The translations under genes were made by a program, and so were the position numbers. Under the pieces are notes generated by a model. That model was given only the letters and a program-made list of their open reading frames with translations. It was not told the origin of the DNA and searched no databases. Shown piece after piece: positions 1 through 5,565 of a stretch of 7,104 nucleotides of DNA. Source of the DNA: an uncultured Eubacteriales bacterium (GTDB lineage Bacteria > Bacillota_A > Clostridia > Christensenellales > Aristaeellaceae); assembly GCA_902803675.1 (NCBI GenBank), contig CADCQZ010000448.1, forward strand, positions 1-7,104. The letters run 5' to 3'. The number at the start of each line of letters is the position of its first letter. Within the stretch, counting starts at the first letter, position 1.

Positions 1-159
1 CAACACATAGTACAGCACCGCGCTGACGACAGCGCCGACGAGATAGGTGACGGTCAGCGACGCGAAGGGATCCATCCCTTCCGGGACCGATTTCGCGCAG
101 ATCTGATAGACCACGTTCGAAAGCACTACGAGCGCGATGGGCCAGATATATGCCAGCAT
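1..159 (-). CDS. DMT/EamA-like transporter, N-terminal part (cut by window edge)
   Basis: An open frame of 53 codons runs from an ATG at 159 off the left edge of the window. The start has a strong ribosome site (GGAGGGAAG) about 6 to 12 bases upstream. The visible protein starts MLAYIWPIALVVLSNVVYQ, giving one hydrophobic helix at about residues 3-22. A short polar stretch rich in K, P, E and D follows, and a second hydrophobic helix begins at about 35 and runs to the cut (LTVTYLVGAVVSAVLYYVL). This pattern and the SLTVTYLVGA stretch resemble small drug/metabolite transporters of the EamA type in Clostridia. The substrate cannot be told. It lies 63 bases downstream of the ACT-MBL gene on the same strand and could be co-transcribed with it, although a strong hairpin lies in the gap. 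The family call rests on recall of similar N-termini, not on a full domain. Confidence 0.6.
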   Translation of the reverse strand, partial: MLAYIWPIALVVLSNVVYQICAKSVPEGMDPFASLTVTYLVGAVVSAVLYYVL

Positions 160-192
160 TTCTCTTCCCTCCGTATGACAGCGGGTACATGA

Positions 193-218
193 CCGGATGA
201 CGATGGACCGTCATCCGG
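193..218 (-). other. Strong intercistronic hairpin without U-tract
   Basis: Perfect 10-bp arms (CCGGATGACG / CGTCATCCGG) enclose a 6-base loop. The hairpin starts about 4 bases past the stop codon of the ACT-MBL gene. In neither direction is it followed by a run of T, so a classical intrinsic terminator is unlikely. It may protect or process the 3' end of the ACT-MBL message, or reduce read-through into the transporter gene. Confidence 0.55.
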
Positions 219-222
219 AAGT

Positions 223-1662
223 TCATTCCATCTGCAGATTATACTCTTTCATGATGCCGTGGCCCCCGAATATCTTCCATTTTCCCAGGCCGAGCCGCTG
301 CAGGACCGCCTGACGCTCCCGGGAGCACAGCGCGGGGTCCGTATCCACGTTCGTCATCAGCACCGGCGCGTACTGATTGTACGCGGCCTGTTCCCGGGTC
401 ATGCCGTGCATGTTGATGTAGATATCCCCGGTAAAGGCCAGGTGATGGGCGTAATCGATCAGCACGGTCTCCCCGGGCAGATGGCCGCCCTGTCCCTGAT
501 AGACCTCAAAATGCAGTTCTCCCACATCGAAAAAGCCCATCTGCTCCAGGGGATCCCGCTGCTCGCCCTGGGTATCCCAGAGCGCGCGGATCTTTTCGGG
601 CTCCGGCGGGCGGTAGAAGGTCAGCGCTTTGCAGATACTGATATAGGGCTTGTGCAGGGGGTTGAGCTCCCGGTATCCGTTCTCGCCGCGGTATTCTCTT
701 TCAAGGCAGTCCCTGCTCTTCCGGCTGGAAAGGATCTCGTCGAACATGGGGAGCAGGCCGCAGTGATCCACATCCGCGTGGGTGATGAAGATCCGCTTTC
801 TCATTTGATCGAATCCCGGGACCAGGCCGCGGAACAGTTTCAGCATCTCTTCGCGGTACAAAGCGTATCCGCTGTCGATGAACAGCGTTTCCCCGCCGCT
901 CCGGATGATGGCGGTATTGCTCCCGCAGGGAGGCTCGATCAGGGTGATCTGTGTCAGATCCGTGATCTCATACCGGGTGATCCGGGGAGAGAACGCGCCG
1001 GAGCGGCAGGCCGACAGGAGCTCGGCGAACCGGCTGATATTCTCAAAGGTCTTGAAGGGGGAGAGGCCTTTCTCGTCCAGCATCTGCATGACCAGGTTGG
1101 AATTGACCAGCAGTCCGTCGCGCTCCTCCTCCGGCAGGCCCGTCAGCTTCATCAGGCCGGATACGAAGGACTGATAGAAGATGCTGTTGTCGAATACCCG
1201 TTCGGACCGGTCGTAGTCCAGCACCTGAACGGGGCACAGGCCCTGCACCTCGCGCAGGAAGGCTTTCAAACGTTCCTCGCTGCTCACGAAAAGCCCCATC
1301 TTGAAGGCCTGGAACTTCGTGCCGTTCTCCTGGGAGCTGATATAGGATATGTTCAGCTGCCAGCGGTCGATCAGCCTCAGCACCTCGGTCACGCCGCCCG
1401 GCTCGTCCCGGAGCATGAACTGGAGGAGCACGACGCTGTTCCCGCTCTTCTCCGATCCGAGATACCCGATCTTTTCGAGCTCCCGGTCCGCTTTTTCCAG
1501 CTGCCGCGGTTCTCCTTCCGCGTCGATGAACAGCGTGTGGGAATCCACCGCCTTGTTATAGCTCACGCGGGTGATGTTCACCCCGAGGGAAGCGAAGCAT
1601 TCGCTGGCCCTGAGAAATGCGCCTATATGGTTCGGCATCGTGGTGATGTATGTTTTCTTCAT
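223..1662 (-). CDS. Tandem ACT domain / metallo-beta-lactamase-fold fusion protein
   Basis: This 479-residue protein begins with two ACT-type ligand-binding repeats. The first, at about 3-70, has the family's GVNI turn near residues 27-30. The second, at about 76-147, has DEPGGV at 86-91 and LNI at 103-105. A mostly helical linker (about 155-225) leads to a metallo-beta-lactamase fold from about 230 to the end. Candidate metal ligands are H295, D297, D299 and H300 (HADVDH), H394 (GGHLPGE), D413 (FTGDIY) and H468 (GGHG). The usual HxHxDH motif therefore has Asp in place of the second His, a variant seen in other MBL-fold hydrolases. ACT domains usually bind amino acids or similar small effectors, so a ligand-gated hydrolase is inferred, but the substrate is unknown. 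The start at 1662 has AAGGAAAGGA upstream, and ACT homology begins at residue 3. It is likely cytoplasmic, as no signal peptide is seen. Confidence 0.8.
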   Translation of the reverse strand: MKKTYITTMPNHIGAFLRASECFASLGVNITRVSYNKAVDSHTLFIDAEGEPRQLEKADRELEKIGYLGSEKSGNSVVLLQFMLRDEPGGVTEVLRLIDRWQLNISYISSQENGTKFQAFKMGLFVSSEERLKAFLREVQGLCPVQVLDYDRSERVFDNSIFYQSFVSGLMKLTGLPEEERDGLLVNSNLVMQMLDEKGLSPFKTFENISRFAELLSACRSGAFSPRITRYEITDLTQITLIEPPCGSNTAIIRSGGETLFIDSGYALYREEMLKLFRGLVPGFDQMRKRIFITHADVDHCGLLPMFDEILSSRKSRDCLEREYRGENGYRELNPLHKPYISICKALTFYRPPEPEKIRALWDTQGEQRDPLEQMGFFDVGELHFEVYQGQGGHLPGETVLIDYAHHLAFTGDIYINMHGMTREQAAYNQYAPVLMTNVDTDPALCSRERQAVLQRLGLGKWKIFGGHGIMKEYNLQME

Positions 1663-1698
1663 CGGCGCGCGGGTCCTTTCCTTGTCTGACGGTCGACC

Positions 1699-1746
1699 GG
1701 TCAGGCTGTGCCTGATCCGGCAGCCCTGGGTCCGTGATGCCTGACC
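1699..1746. repeat. Inverted repeat GGTCAGGC-N32-GCCTGACC with an internal third copy
   Basis: The 8-base arms at 1699-1706 and 1739-1746 are perfect reverse complements. A third copy of the core, GCCTGA at 1710-1715, also pairs with the left arm as a small hairpin with a TGT loop. The right arm lies directly next to the predicted -10 box of the ACT-MBL gene. A further imperfect palindrome, centred on GGTCGACC, lies at 1686-1704. The set looks like a cluster of regulator half-sites or a leader with alternative folds. Confidence 0.5.
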
Positions 1747-1755
1747 AGTATATCA
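1747..1755 (-). promoter_or_regulatory. Extended -10 promoter for the ACT-MBL gene
   Basis: Read on the minus strand, this is TGATATACT: an extended -10 (TGN) joined to TATACT, five of six matches to TATAAT. No good -35 lies 16-18 bases upstream, which is usual for extended -10 promoters. Transcription would start near 1740, leaving a leader of about 78 bases before the ATG at 1662. Confidence 0.45.
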
Positions 1756-1798
1756 CCTCCGCCTCCAAAGCGCCAGTAGGGCCAGGCTGATCGTTTTA

Positions 1799-1828
1799 TT
1801 GACAGGCATCCTGCTGACGTGGGATAAT
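1799..1828 (+). promoter_or_regulatory. Sigma-A-type promoter for the metallophosphoesterase gene
   Basis: A perfect -35 TTGACA (1799-1804) is followed after 18 bases by GATAAT (1823-1828), five of six matches to the -10 consensus. Transcription would start near 1835, about 42 bases before the GTG start codon. No other site between the divergent genes matches as well on this strand. Confidence 0.7.
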
Positions 1829-1841
1829 ATCCGGGAAGGCG

Positions 1842-1858
1842 GCGCGCTGTCAGCGCGC
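1842..1858 (+). other. GC-rich leader hairpin
   Basis: GCGCGCT and AGCGCGC form a 7-bp stem with a 3-base loop in the predicted 5' leader of the phosphoesterase gene, starting about 7 bases after the inferred transcription start. The ribosome site lies just downstream. No T-run follows, so it is not an intrinsic terminator. It may stabilise the 5' end. Confidence 0.4.
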
Positions 1859-1876
1859 GTAAAAGGGGTGTAAGAT

Positions 1877-2572
1877 GTGCCGGGTCCCGTATTTCAAGAG
1901 CCGGTCAGGGTGGGCGTGATGTCCGACACCCATGACCTGCTGCGGCCGGAAGCGCTCCGGGCGCTCGAAGGCTGTTCCCTGATCCTCCATGCCGGGGACG
2001 TGACCCGGCGGGAGATCCTGGACCGCCTCAGGGCCGTGGCCCCGGTCCGGGCGGTGAGGGGGAACTGCGACAGGGACTGGCCCGAGCCCCTGCCCGAGTC
2101 TCTCGATCTTGACCTGTACGGCTTCAGGGTGTTCATGACGCACAGGAAAAAGCACCTGCCGGAGGACCTGGGCCCCTACGATCTGGTGGTGACGGGGCAC
2201 ACTCATGAGTACAGCCTGGAGGAGATCATTTCATCTCCCGGCGGCAGGCGCACTCTTCTTCTGGATCCCGGCAGCTGCGGCCCGGCCCGGTTCACTCTTC
2301 CGTGCACTCTGGCGGTGCTGACCGTCACGGCCGGGGGGCTGAGCGCGGCCCGGATCGATCTGCCCCGGAAGCGCAGCGAGTCCCCGTCGGGCGCGGGGGA
2401 TATCCGCCGCGCGGTGGATATCGTGATGCGGGAAACGGCGAAGGGGATACCGCCGGAGCGGATCGCGGAGAAGCACGGGCTGGATCCTACGCTCTCGGAG
2501 CGGATCGCCAGGCTGTATGTGACCCATCCCGGAGTGACCGCGGACGGGATCCTTCAAAAAATGGGACTGTGA
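1877..2572 (+). CDS. YfcE/MJ0936-type metallophosphoesterase with C-terminal helical extension
   Basis: Residues 11-163 form a calcineurin-like phosphoesterase of the small YfcE/MJ0936 type. It has D17 and H19 (SDTHD), D41 (HAGD), N63 (RGNCD), H89 (MTH), and H108 and H110 (GHTH), the full two-metal set. Members of this family hydrolyse phosphodiesters in vitro, and the cellular substrate is generally unknown. The family usually ends near 155-185 residues. This protein has 231, with an extra segment at about 173-231 made of two predicted helical pieces around IPPERIAEKHGLD and a conserved-looking end (YVTHPGVTADGILQKMGL), perhaps a helix-turn-helix-like module. The start is a GTG at 1877 preceded by AAGGGGTG at good spacing; an ATG two bases earlier is out of frame. 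A good promoter lies upstream at 1799-1828. The enzyme class is secure, but the extension's role is not known. Confidence 0.88.
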   Translation: MPGPVFQEPVRVGVMSDTHDLLRPEALRALEGCSLILHAGDVTRREILDRLRAVAPVRAVRGNCDRDWPEPLPESLDLDLYGFRVFMTHRKKHLPEDLGPYDLVVTGHTHEYSLEEIISSPGGRRTLLLDPGSCGPARFTLPCTLAVLTVTAGGLSAARIDLPRKRSESPSGAGDIRRAVDIVMRETAKGIPPERIAEKHGLDPTLSERIARLYVTHPGVTADGILQKMGL

Positions 2573-2579
2573 CGATATC

Positions 2580-2609
2580 AAAAAAAACAGGCTGCCCCTC
2601 GGCGGCCTG
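2580..2609 (-). terminator. Intrinsic terminator read on the minus strand
   Basis: On the minus strand, CAGGCCGCC and GGCAGCCTG form a 9-bp stem (one G-U pair) with a 4-base GAGG loop, followed directly by eight T residues. This is a canonical Rho-independent terminator. On the plus strand the A-run precedes the stem and no T-run follows, so it should not stop transcription from the phosphoesterase gene into the next gene. The nearest minus-strand gene upstream of it is ogt, whose stop codon is about 480 bases away across an opposing gene. Confidence 0.75.
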
Positions 2610-2620
2610 AGGAGGTCATT

Positions 2621-3100
2621 ATGGATTACCCGGATCGTGTTACCCTGATGGAGGACGGCGTTTATTACTGGCGGTACCAGCTCTCGAGGGATCAGGCGAA
2701 GGATCACTGGATCACCATGATCGGGATCGCGTCCCTGATCACCACCGTCATCGCGGTCATCATGACGGTCCTGATCGGGTTCGGTCAGATCTGGCCTTAC
2801 CTGATCCTCCTGTACGGCATGATGGTCGGGCTTCCGGCCCTGATCGGGTATCTCACCCTCGGGTTCGATTCCCGCAGCTACACGATGGACGACGAGTGCA
2901 TCCGCCACAAGCACGCCACCAAGGGCGGCGACGCGTTCATCATCTACAGCAAGGTCAAAGAGGCGTATGTGAGGGGGAACGAGTTCACCTTCAAGACGGG
3001 CATCACCACCTATACGGTGTACGTGCCCGAGGAAGACGTCAAATTCATGCGGGAGCACCTGAAGGGAAAGATCAGTCCCGAAGCGCTCACCTGGCACTGA
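2621..3100 (+). CDS. Two-TM membrane protein of unknown function
   Basis: I do not recognise a named family. The 159-residue protein has a short polar N-terminus (1-29), two adjacent hydrophobic helices at about 31-53 and 57-80 forming a membrane hairpin, and a soluble C-terminal part (about 84-159). That part has alternating beta-like segments (SYTMDDECIRH, AFIIYSKVKEAYV, EFTFKTG, TTYTVYVP) and a closing helix (EEDVKFMREHLKG). The layout is like the YcxB/PH-like small membrane proteins of Firmicutes, in which a PH-type fold follows a TM hairpin, but this is a shape comparison only. AGGAGG lies 5 bases before the ATG, directly after the hairpin at 2588-2609. It is 48 bases after the phosphoesterase stop and probably co-transcribed with it. 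Its last 14 bases overlap the end of convergent ogt. Confidence 0.75.
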   Translation: MDYPDRVTLMEDGVYYWRYQLSRDQAKDHWITMIGIASLITTVIAVIMTVLIGFGQIWPYLILLYGMMVGLPALIGYLTLGFDSRSYTMDDECIRHKHATKGGDAFIIYSKVKEAYVRGNEFTFKTGITTYTVYVPEEDVKFMREHLKGKISPEALTWH

Positions 3101-3599
3101 TATCCCAACGCGCGCGCCTTTCCGCTTCCAGCAGCTTTATTTTTCTGTCGACGCCCGCGGCGTAGCCTCCCATGCTTCCGTCCGAAGCGATCAGGCGGTG
3201 GCAGGGGATGATGATCAGGATGGGGTTGCGCCCCGCGGCTGAGCCCGCGGCCCGGGGGCAGGGCTTTCGATCCATGCGCCGCGCTGTCTCGAGCGCGGCT
3301 TCTTTATAGGTCATGGTGCCCCCGTAAGGGATCGAGGACAGCACATCCCACAGGGCCTTCTGATAGGGGGTGCCCCGGGGCGCGGTCTTCGGGACGGGAG
3401 GTGTCGCGAGGCCCGCGAAATACTTGTCCAGCCAGTTTATCGTTTCCCCGAATACGGGGAGGAGCTTTTCTTCCTCCTTGCCCGTCAGGCCCGACATGAA
3501 ATACTTCTGCCCGTCGAACCACAGCCCGGTGAGTGCGTCGCCGCGGCCCGCCATGGTCATGCCCCCGAGGGGGGAATCATAGTGAAAGACTGTTTCCAT
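3087..3599 (-). CDS. ogt: Methylated-DNA--protein-cysteine methyltransferase (O6-alkylguanine repair)
   Basis: This protein removes alkyl groups from O6 of guanine (and O4 of thymine) in DNA by transferring them irreversibly to its own cysteine. The 170-residue length is typical. Residues 1-75 form the N-terminal domain, and 77-165 form the DNA-binding and catalytic domain. The acceptor is C133 in IPCHRL (PCHR at 132-135), preceded by N125 (GRNP). Y98 (TYKEAA) and R116 (PRAAG) match the base-flipping Tyr and the intercalating Arg of the family. AAGGAG lies 7 bases before the ATG at 3599. A 7-bp hairpin sits directly upstream of this ribosome site. The gene ends 14 bases inside the convergent membrane-protein gene, so there is no room for a terminator between them. 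It is divergent from mtnA. No clear own promoter was found; a weak TATAAA faces this way near 3692-3697. Confidence 0.93.
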   Translation of the reverse strand: METVFHYDSPLGGMTMAGRGDALTGLWFDGQKYFMSGLTGKEEEKLLPVFGETINWLDKYFAGLATPPVPKTAPRGTPYQKALWDVLSSIPYGGTMTYKEAALETARRMDRKPCPRAAGSAAGRNPILIIIPCHRLIASDGSMGGYAAGVDRKIKLLEAERRARWDISAR

Positions 3600-3611
3600 C
3601 GGTTGCTCCTT

Positions 3612-3629
3612 CCTGCCGGGTGCGGCAGG
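3612..3629 (-). other. Hairpin abutting the ogt ribosome site
   Basis: CCTGCCG and CGGCAGG form a perfect 7-bp stem with a 4-base loop in the leader of ogt. On the minus strand its 3' arm runs straight into the AAGGAG ribosome site. It may affect translation initiation. On the plus strand it is followed by TGTTTATT, too few consecutive T residues to call a terminator, and it lies upstream of the mtnA promoter. Confidence 0.4.
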
Positions 3630-3670
3630 TGTTTATTGGTGTTCCGGCGCTGCCCGGGCCGCGGCTGTGA

Positions 3671-3699
3671 TTGTAATTTGGCCGGGACTCGTTTATAAT
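3671..3699 (+). promoter_or_regulatory. Sigma-A-type promoter for the mtnA operon
   Basis: TTGTAA (3671-3676, four of six to TTGACA) and a perfect TATAAT (3694-3699) are separated by 17 bases. Transcription would start near 3706, giving a leader of about 44 bases, too short for a SAM-type riboswitch. Confidence 0.75.
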
Positions 3700-3736
3700 G
3701 GAACGAAGTGGCAGCGATACGATCAAAATGACAGCC

Positions 3737-3744
3737 GGGGGTGA
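3737..3744 (+). promoter_or_regulatory. Ribosome binding site that decides the mtnA start
   Basis: GGGGGTGA matches the extended anti-SD complement with one G-for-A change. Its G core ends 8 bases before the ATG at 3750. A GTG at 3741 lies inside this site and has no properly spaced site of its own, so 3750 is preferred. Confidence 0.55.
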
Positions 3745-3749
3745 CGATC

Positions 3750-4820
3750 ATGCCGGATATGGAAAAGGACCGCATGGCCTGCAGCGTGCATCTGTCCGAG
3801 GACCGGAAAAGCCTGGTGATCCTGGACCAGCGGGCCCTGCCGGGCCGGGTGAACTATTTGACGCTGGACGCCTTGGAGGATATTTCGTCAGCCATCCGGT
3901 CCCTGGCGGTGCGCGGGGCCCCGGCCATCGGGATCTGCGCCGGGTATGCCATGTATGTGCTGGGGCTCAGGATCGATACGCGGGATCCCGGGGCTTTTCT
4001 CACGGCCCTGGAGGAGATCGGGAGATATCTTTGCGCCGCGCGGCCCACGGCGGTCAATCTCAGCTGGGCGGTCACACGCATGCTTTCCGCCGCCCGGGCG
4101 AACAGCGGCAGGGGCGTTTCCGGGATCAGGGAGGCCCTTCTAAGTGAGAGCCTCGCCATCCACGACGAGGACATCCTCATGTGCGCCCGCATCTCGGAAT
4201 ACGGCCTGTCCCTGGTCAGGAACGGGGACGGGATATTGACCCACTGCAACGCCGGCCCCCTGGCCACGTCCAAATATGGCACCGCCATCGGCCCTGTGCT
4301 CCTGGGAAAGGAGCGGGGCATCGACCTGAAGGTGTTCGCCGACGAGACCCGGCCCCTCCTGCAGGGCGCGCGCCTCACCTCCTGGGAGCTCACGCGCGCC
4401 GGGGTGGACGTGACCCTCATCTGCGACAACATGGCCTCCATGGTCATGAAAAACGGCTGGGTGCAGGCCTGCTTCGTGGGCTGCGACCGGATCGCGGCCA
4501 ACGGGGATTTCGCCAACAAGATCGGCACCTCCGGCGTGGCCGTCCTGGCGAAGCATTACGGCATCCCCTTCTACACCCTCGGGCCCGCTTCCACCGTCGA
4601 CATGTCCTGCCCGACCGGGGATGATATCCGCATCGAGATGAGAGACCCGGAGGAGATACGTTCCATGTGGTACACCGAGCCCATGGCCCCCGAGGGCGTC
4701 CGCTGCTTCAATCCCGCCTTCGATGTCACGGATCACGAGCTGGTCACCGCGATCGTGACAGACCGGGGCATCGTCTATCCGCCCTTCGACGTTCACCTGA
4801 AAGAGCTTTTCGGATCATGA
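3750..4820 (+). CDS. mtnA: S-methyl-5-thioribose-1-phosphate isomerase
   Basis: MtnA isomerises 5-methylthioribose 1-phosphate to 5-methylthioribulose 1-phosphate in methionine salvage; relatives act on 5-deoxyribose or ribose 1-phosphates. From the ATG at 3750 the protein has 356 residues, normal for the family. Visible motifs are RGAPAIG (55-61), [10 protein letters not shown] (164-173) with the catalytic Cys at 166, and [17 protein letters not shown] (244-260) with the catalytic Asp at 246. The 80-residue spacing between these two equals that of B. subtilis MtnA (C160, D240). An in-frame GTG at 3741 would add three residues but sits in the ribosome site. It is the first gene of an operon with the phosphorylase 13 bases downstream, which would supply its substrate. 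No kinase, dehydratase or aldolase of the later pathway is in the window. The alternative role in 5'-deoxyadenosine salvage cannot be excluded from sequence. Confidence 0.92.
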   Translation: MPDMEKDRMACSVHLSEDRKSLVILDQRALPGRVNYLTLDALEDISSAIRSLAVRGAPAIGICAGYAMYVLGLRIDTRDPGAFLTALEEIGRYLCAARPTAVNLSWAVTRMLSAARANSGRGVSGIREALLSESLAIHDEDILMCARISEYGLSLVRNGDGILTHCNAGPLATSKYGTAIGPVLLGKERGIDLKVFADETRPLLQGARLTSWELTRAGVDVTLICDNMASMVMKNGWVQACFVGCDRIAANGDFANKIGTSGVAVLAKHYGIPFYTLGPASTVDMSCPTGDDIRIEMRDPEEIRSMWYTEPMAPEGVRCFNPAFDVTDHELVTAIVTDRGIVYPPFDVHLKELFGS

Positions 4821-4833
4821 CAAGGAGGTCCCT

Positions 4834-5565
4834 ATGATGCTATCATCCCCGTCAGCCTGTATCGAACTGAAGGAAGGCACCCATATCGCCAAAACAGTGC
4901 TCATGCCGGGAGATCCGCTCCGGGCGAGATACGTGGCGGAGCACTACCTTGAAGCCCCCGTCCTGTTCAACGACGTGCGCAACATGCTGGGCTACACCGG
5001 CCTGTACGAGGGCCGGGAGGTGTCGGTGATGGGCTCCGGCATGGGCATGCCATCCTTCACCCTGTACGCCTATGAGCTGTATCATTTCTTCGGGGTGGAG
5101 GCCATCATCCGCATCGGTTCCGCCGGGGGCCTTCGGGATGACGTGCGCGTGCGCGATCTGATCGTGGCCCTGTCCGCTTCCACCAATTCCGCCATGGCAT
5201 CGAGCTATCCGCTCCCCGGGGTGATGGCGCCCACCGCCACCTGGGAACTTGTGCGGGAAGCGGTGAAGGCGGCGGAGGAGATGGACGTGCGCGCCCGGGT
5301 AGGCACGGTCTACACGTCGGATTTCTTTTATCATCCGGATCCGGATGTGAATAAAAAGGCCCGGGACCTGGGGCACCTGGCGGTGGAGATGGAGGCGGCC
5401 GGCCTCTATCTGACGGCGATGGCGGCGGGCAAGAAGGCCCTGGCCCTGTTCCAGATCTCGGACCATGTCTTCACCGGGGAAGCCCTCTCCGCCGCGGAGA
5501 GGCAGGACGGTTTCAGGGACATGATGGAAGTCGCTCTCAAAACGGCGGTGCGGGCACAGGTGTGA
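4834..5565 (+). CDS. deoD: DeoD-type purine-nucleoside phosphorylase, probably acting on 5'-methylthioadenosine
   Basis: This is a 243-residue hexameric-type nucleoside phosphorylase that splits a purine nucleoside with phosphate into base and sugar 1-phosphate. It aligns with E. coli DeoD at a constant offset of six. The phosphate and sugar residues are G26 and D27 (PGDPLRA), R30, R49, R93 and S96 (RIGSAGG). The base and ribose residues are Y166, M186 and E187 (VEMEAAG), D210 (SDH) and R223. The N-terminal His4 of E. coli and B. subtilis DeoD, which reaches the ribose 5'-hydroxyl of the neighbouring subunit, is Ile10 here, and no His occurs in the first 16 residues. With mtnA directly upstream, methylthioadenosine or 5'-deoxyadenosine is the likely substrate (inference). 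AAGGAGGT lies 4 bases before the first ATG; a second ATG follows at once and would also be well spaced. The stop codon directly abuts the convergent HTH-HD gene. Confidence 0.9.
   Translation: MMLSSPSACIELKEGTHIAKTVLMPGDPLRARYVAEHYLEAPVLFNDVRNMLGYTGLYEGREVSVMGSGMGMPSFTLYAYELYHFFGVEAIIRIGSAGGLRDDVRVRDLIVALSASTNSAMASSYPLPGVMAPTATWELVREAVKAAEEMDVRARVGTVYTSDFFYHPDPDVNKKARDLGHLAVEMEAAGLYLTAMAAGKKALALFQISDHVFTGEALSAAERQDGFRDMMEVALKTAVRAQV

Noticed and set aside
259..1689. A 476-codon open frame on the plus strand, antisense to the ACT-MBL gene
   Set aside because: Its protein has low complexity and no recognisable domain, while the opposite strand has clear ACT and MBL motifs. It is a codon-pattern shadow in GC-rich DNA.
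1663..1740. T-box leader upstream of the ACT-MBL gene, suggested by ACT domains and nested stems
   Set aside because: The conserved T-box sequence (AGGGTGGNACCGCG type) and a terminator with T-run are both missing.
2580..2609. Plus-strand terminator after the phosphoesterase gene
   Set aside because: The A-run precedes the stem and the bases after it are AGGAGGTC, so it can act as an intrinsic terminator only on the minus strand.
2231..3097. A 288-codon minus-strand open frame across the phosphoesterase and membrane-protein genes
   Set aside because: It is rich in R, H, D and P with no motif, has no ribosome site of note, and overlaps two well-supported genes.
3700..3749. SAM riboswitch or S-box upstream of the methionine-salvage operon
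   Set aside because: The leader from the predicted start to the ATG is only about 44 bases, with no terminator hairpin or conserved S-box elements.
4140..4796. A 218-codon minus-strand open frame inside mtnA
   Set aside because: Antisense to conserved catalytic motifs of MtnA, without its own start signals or domain.
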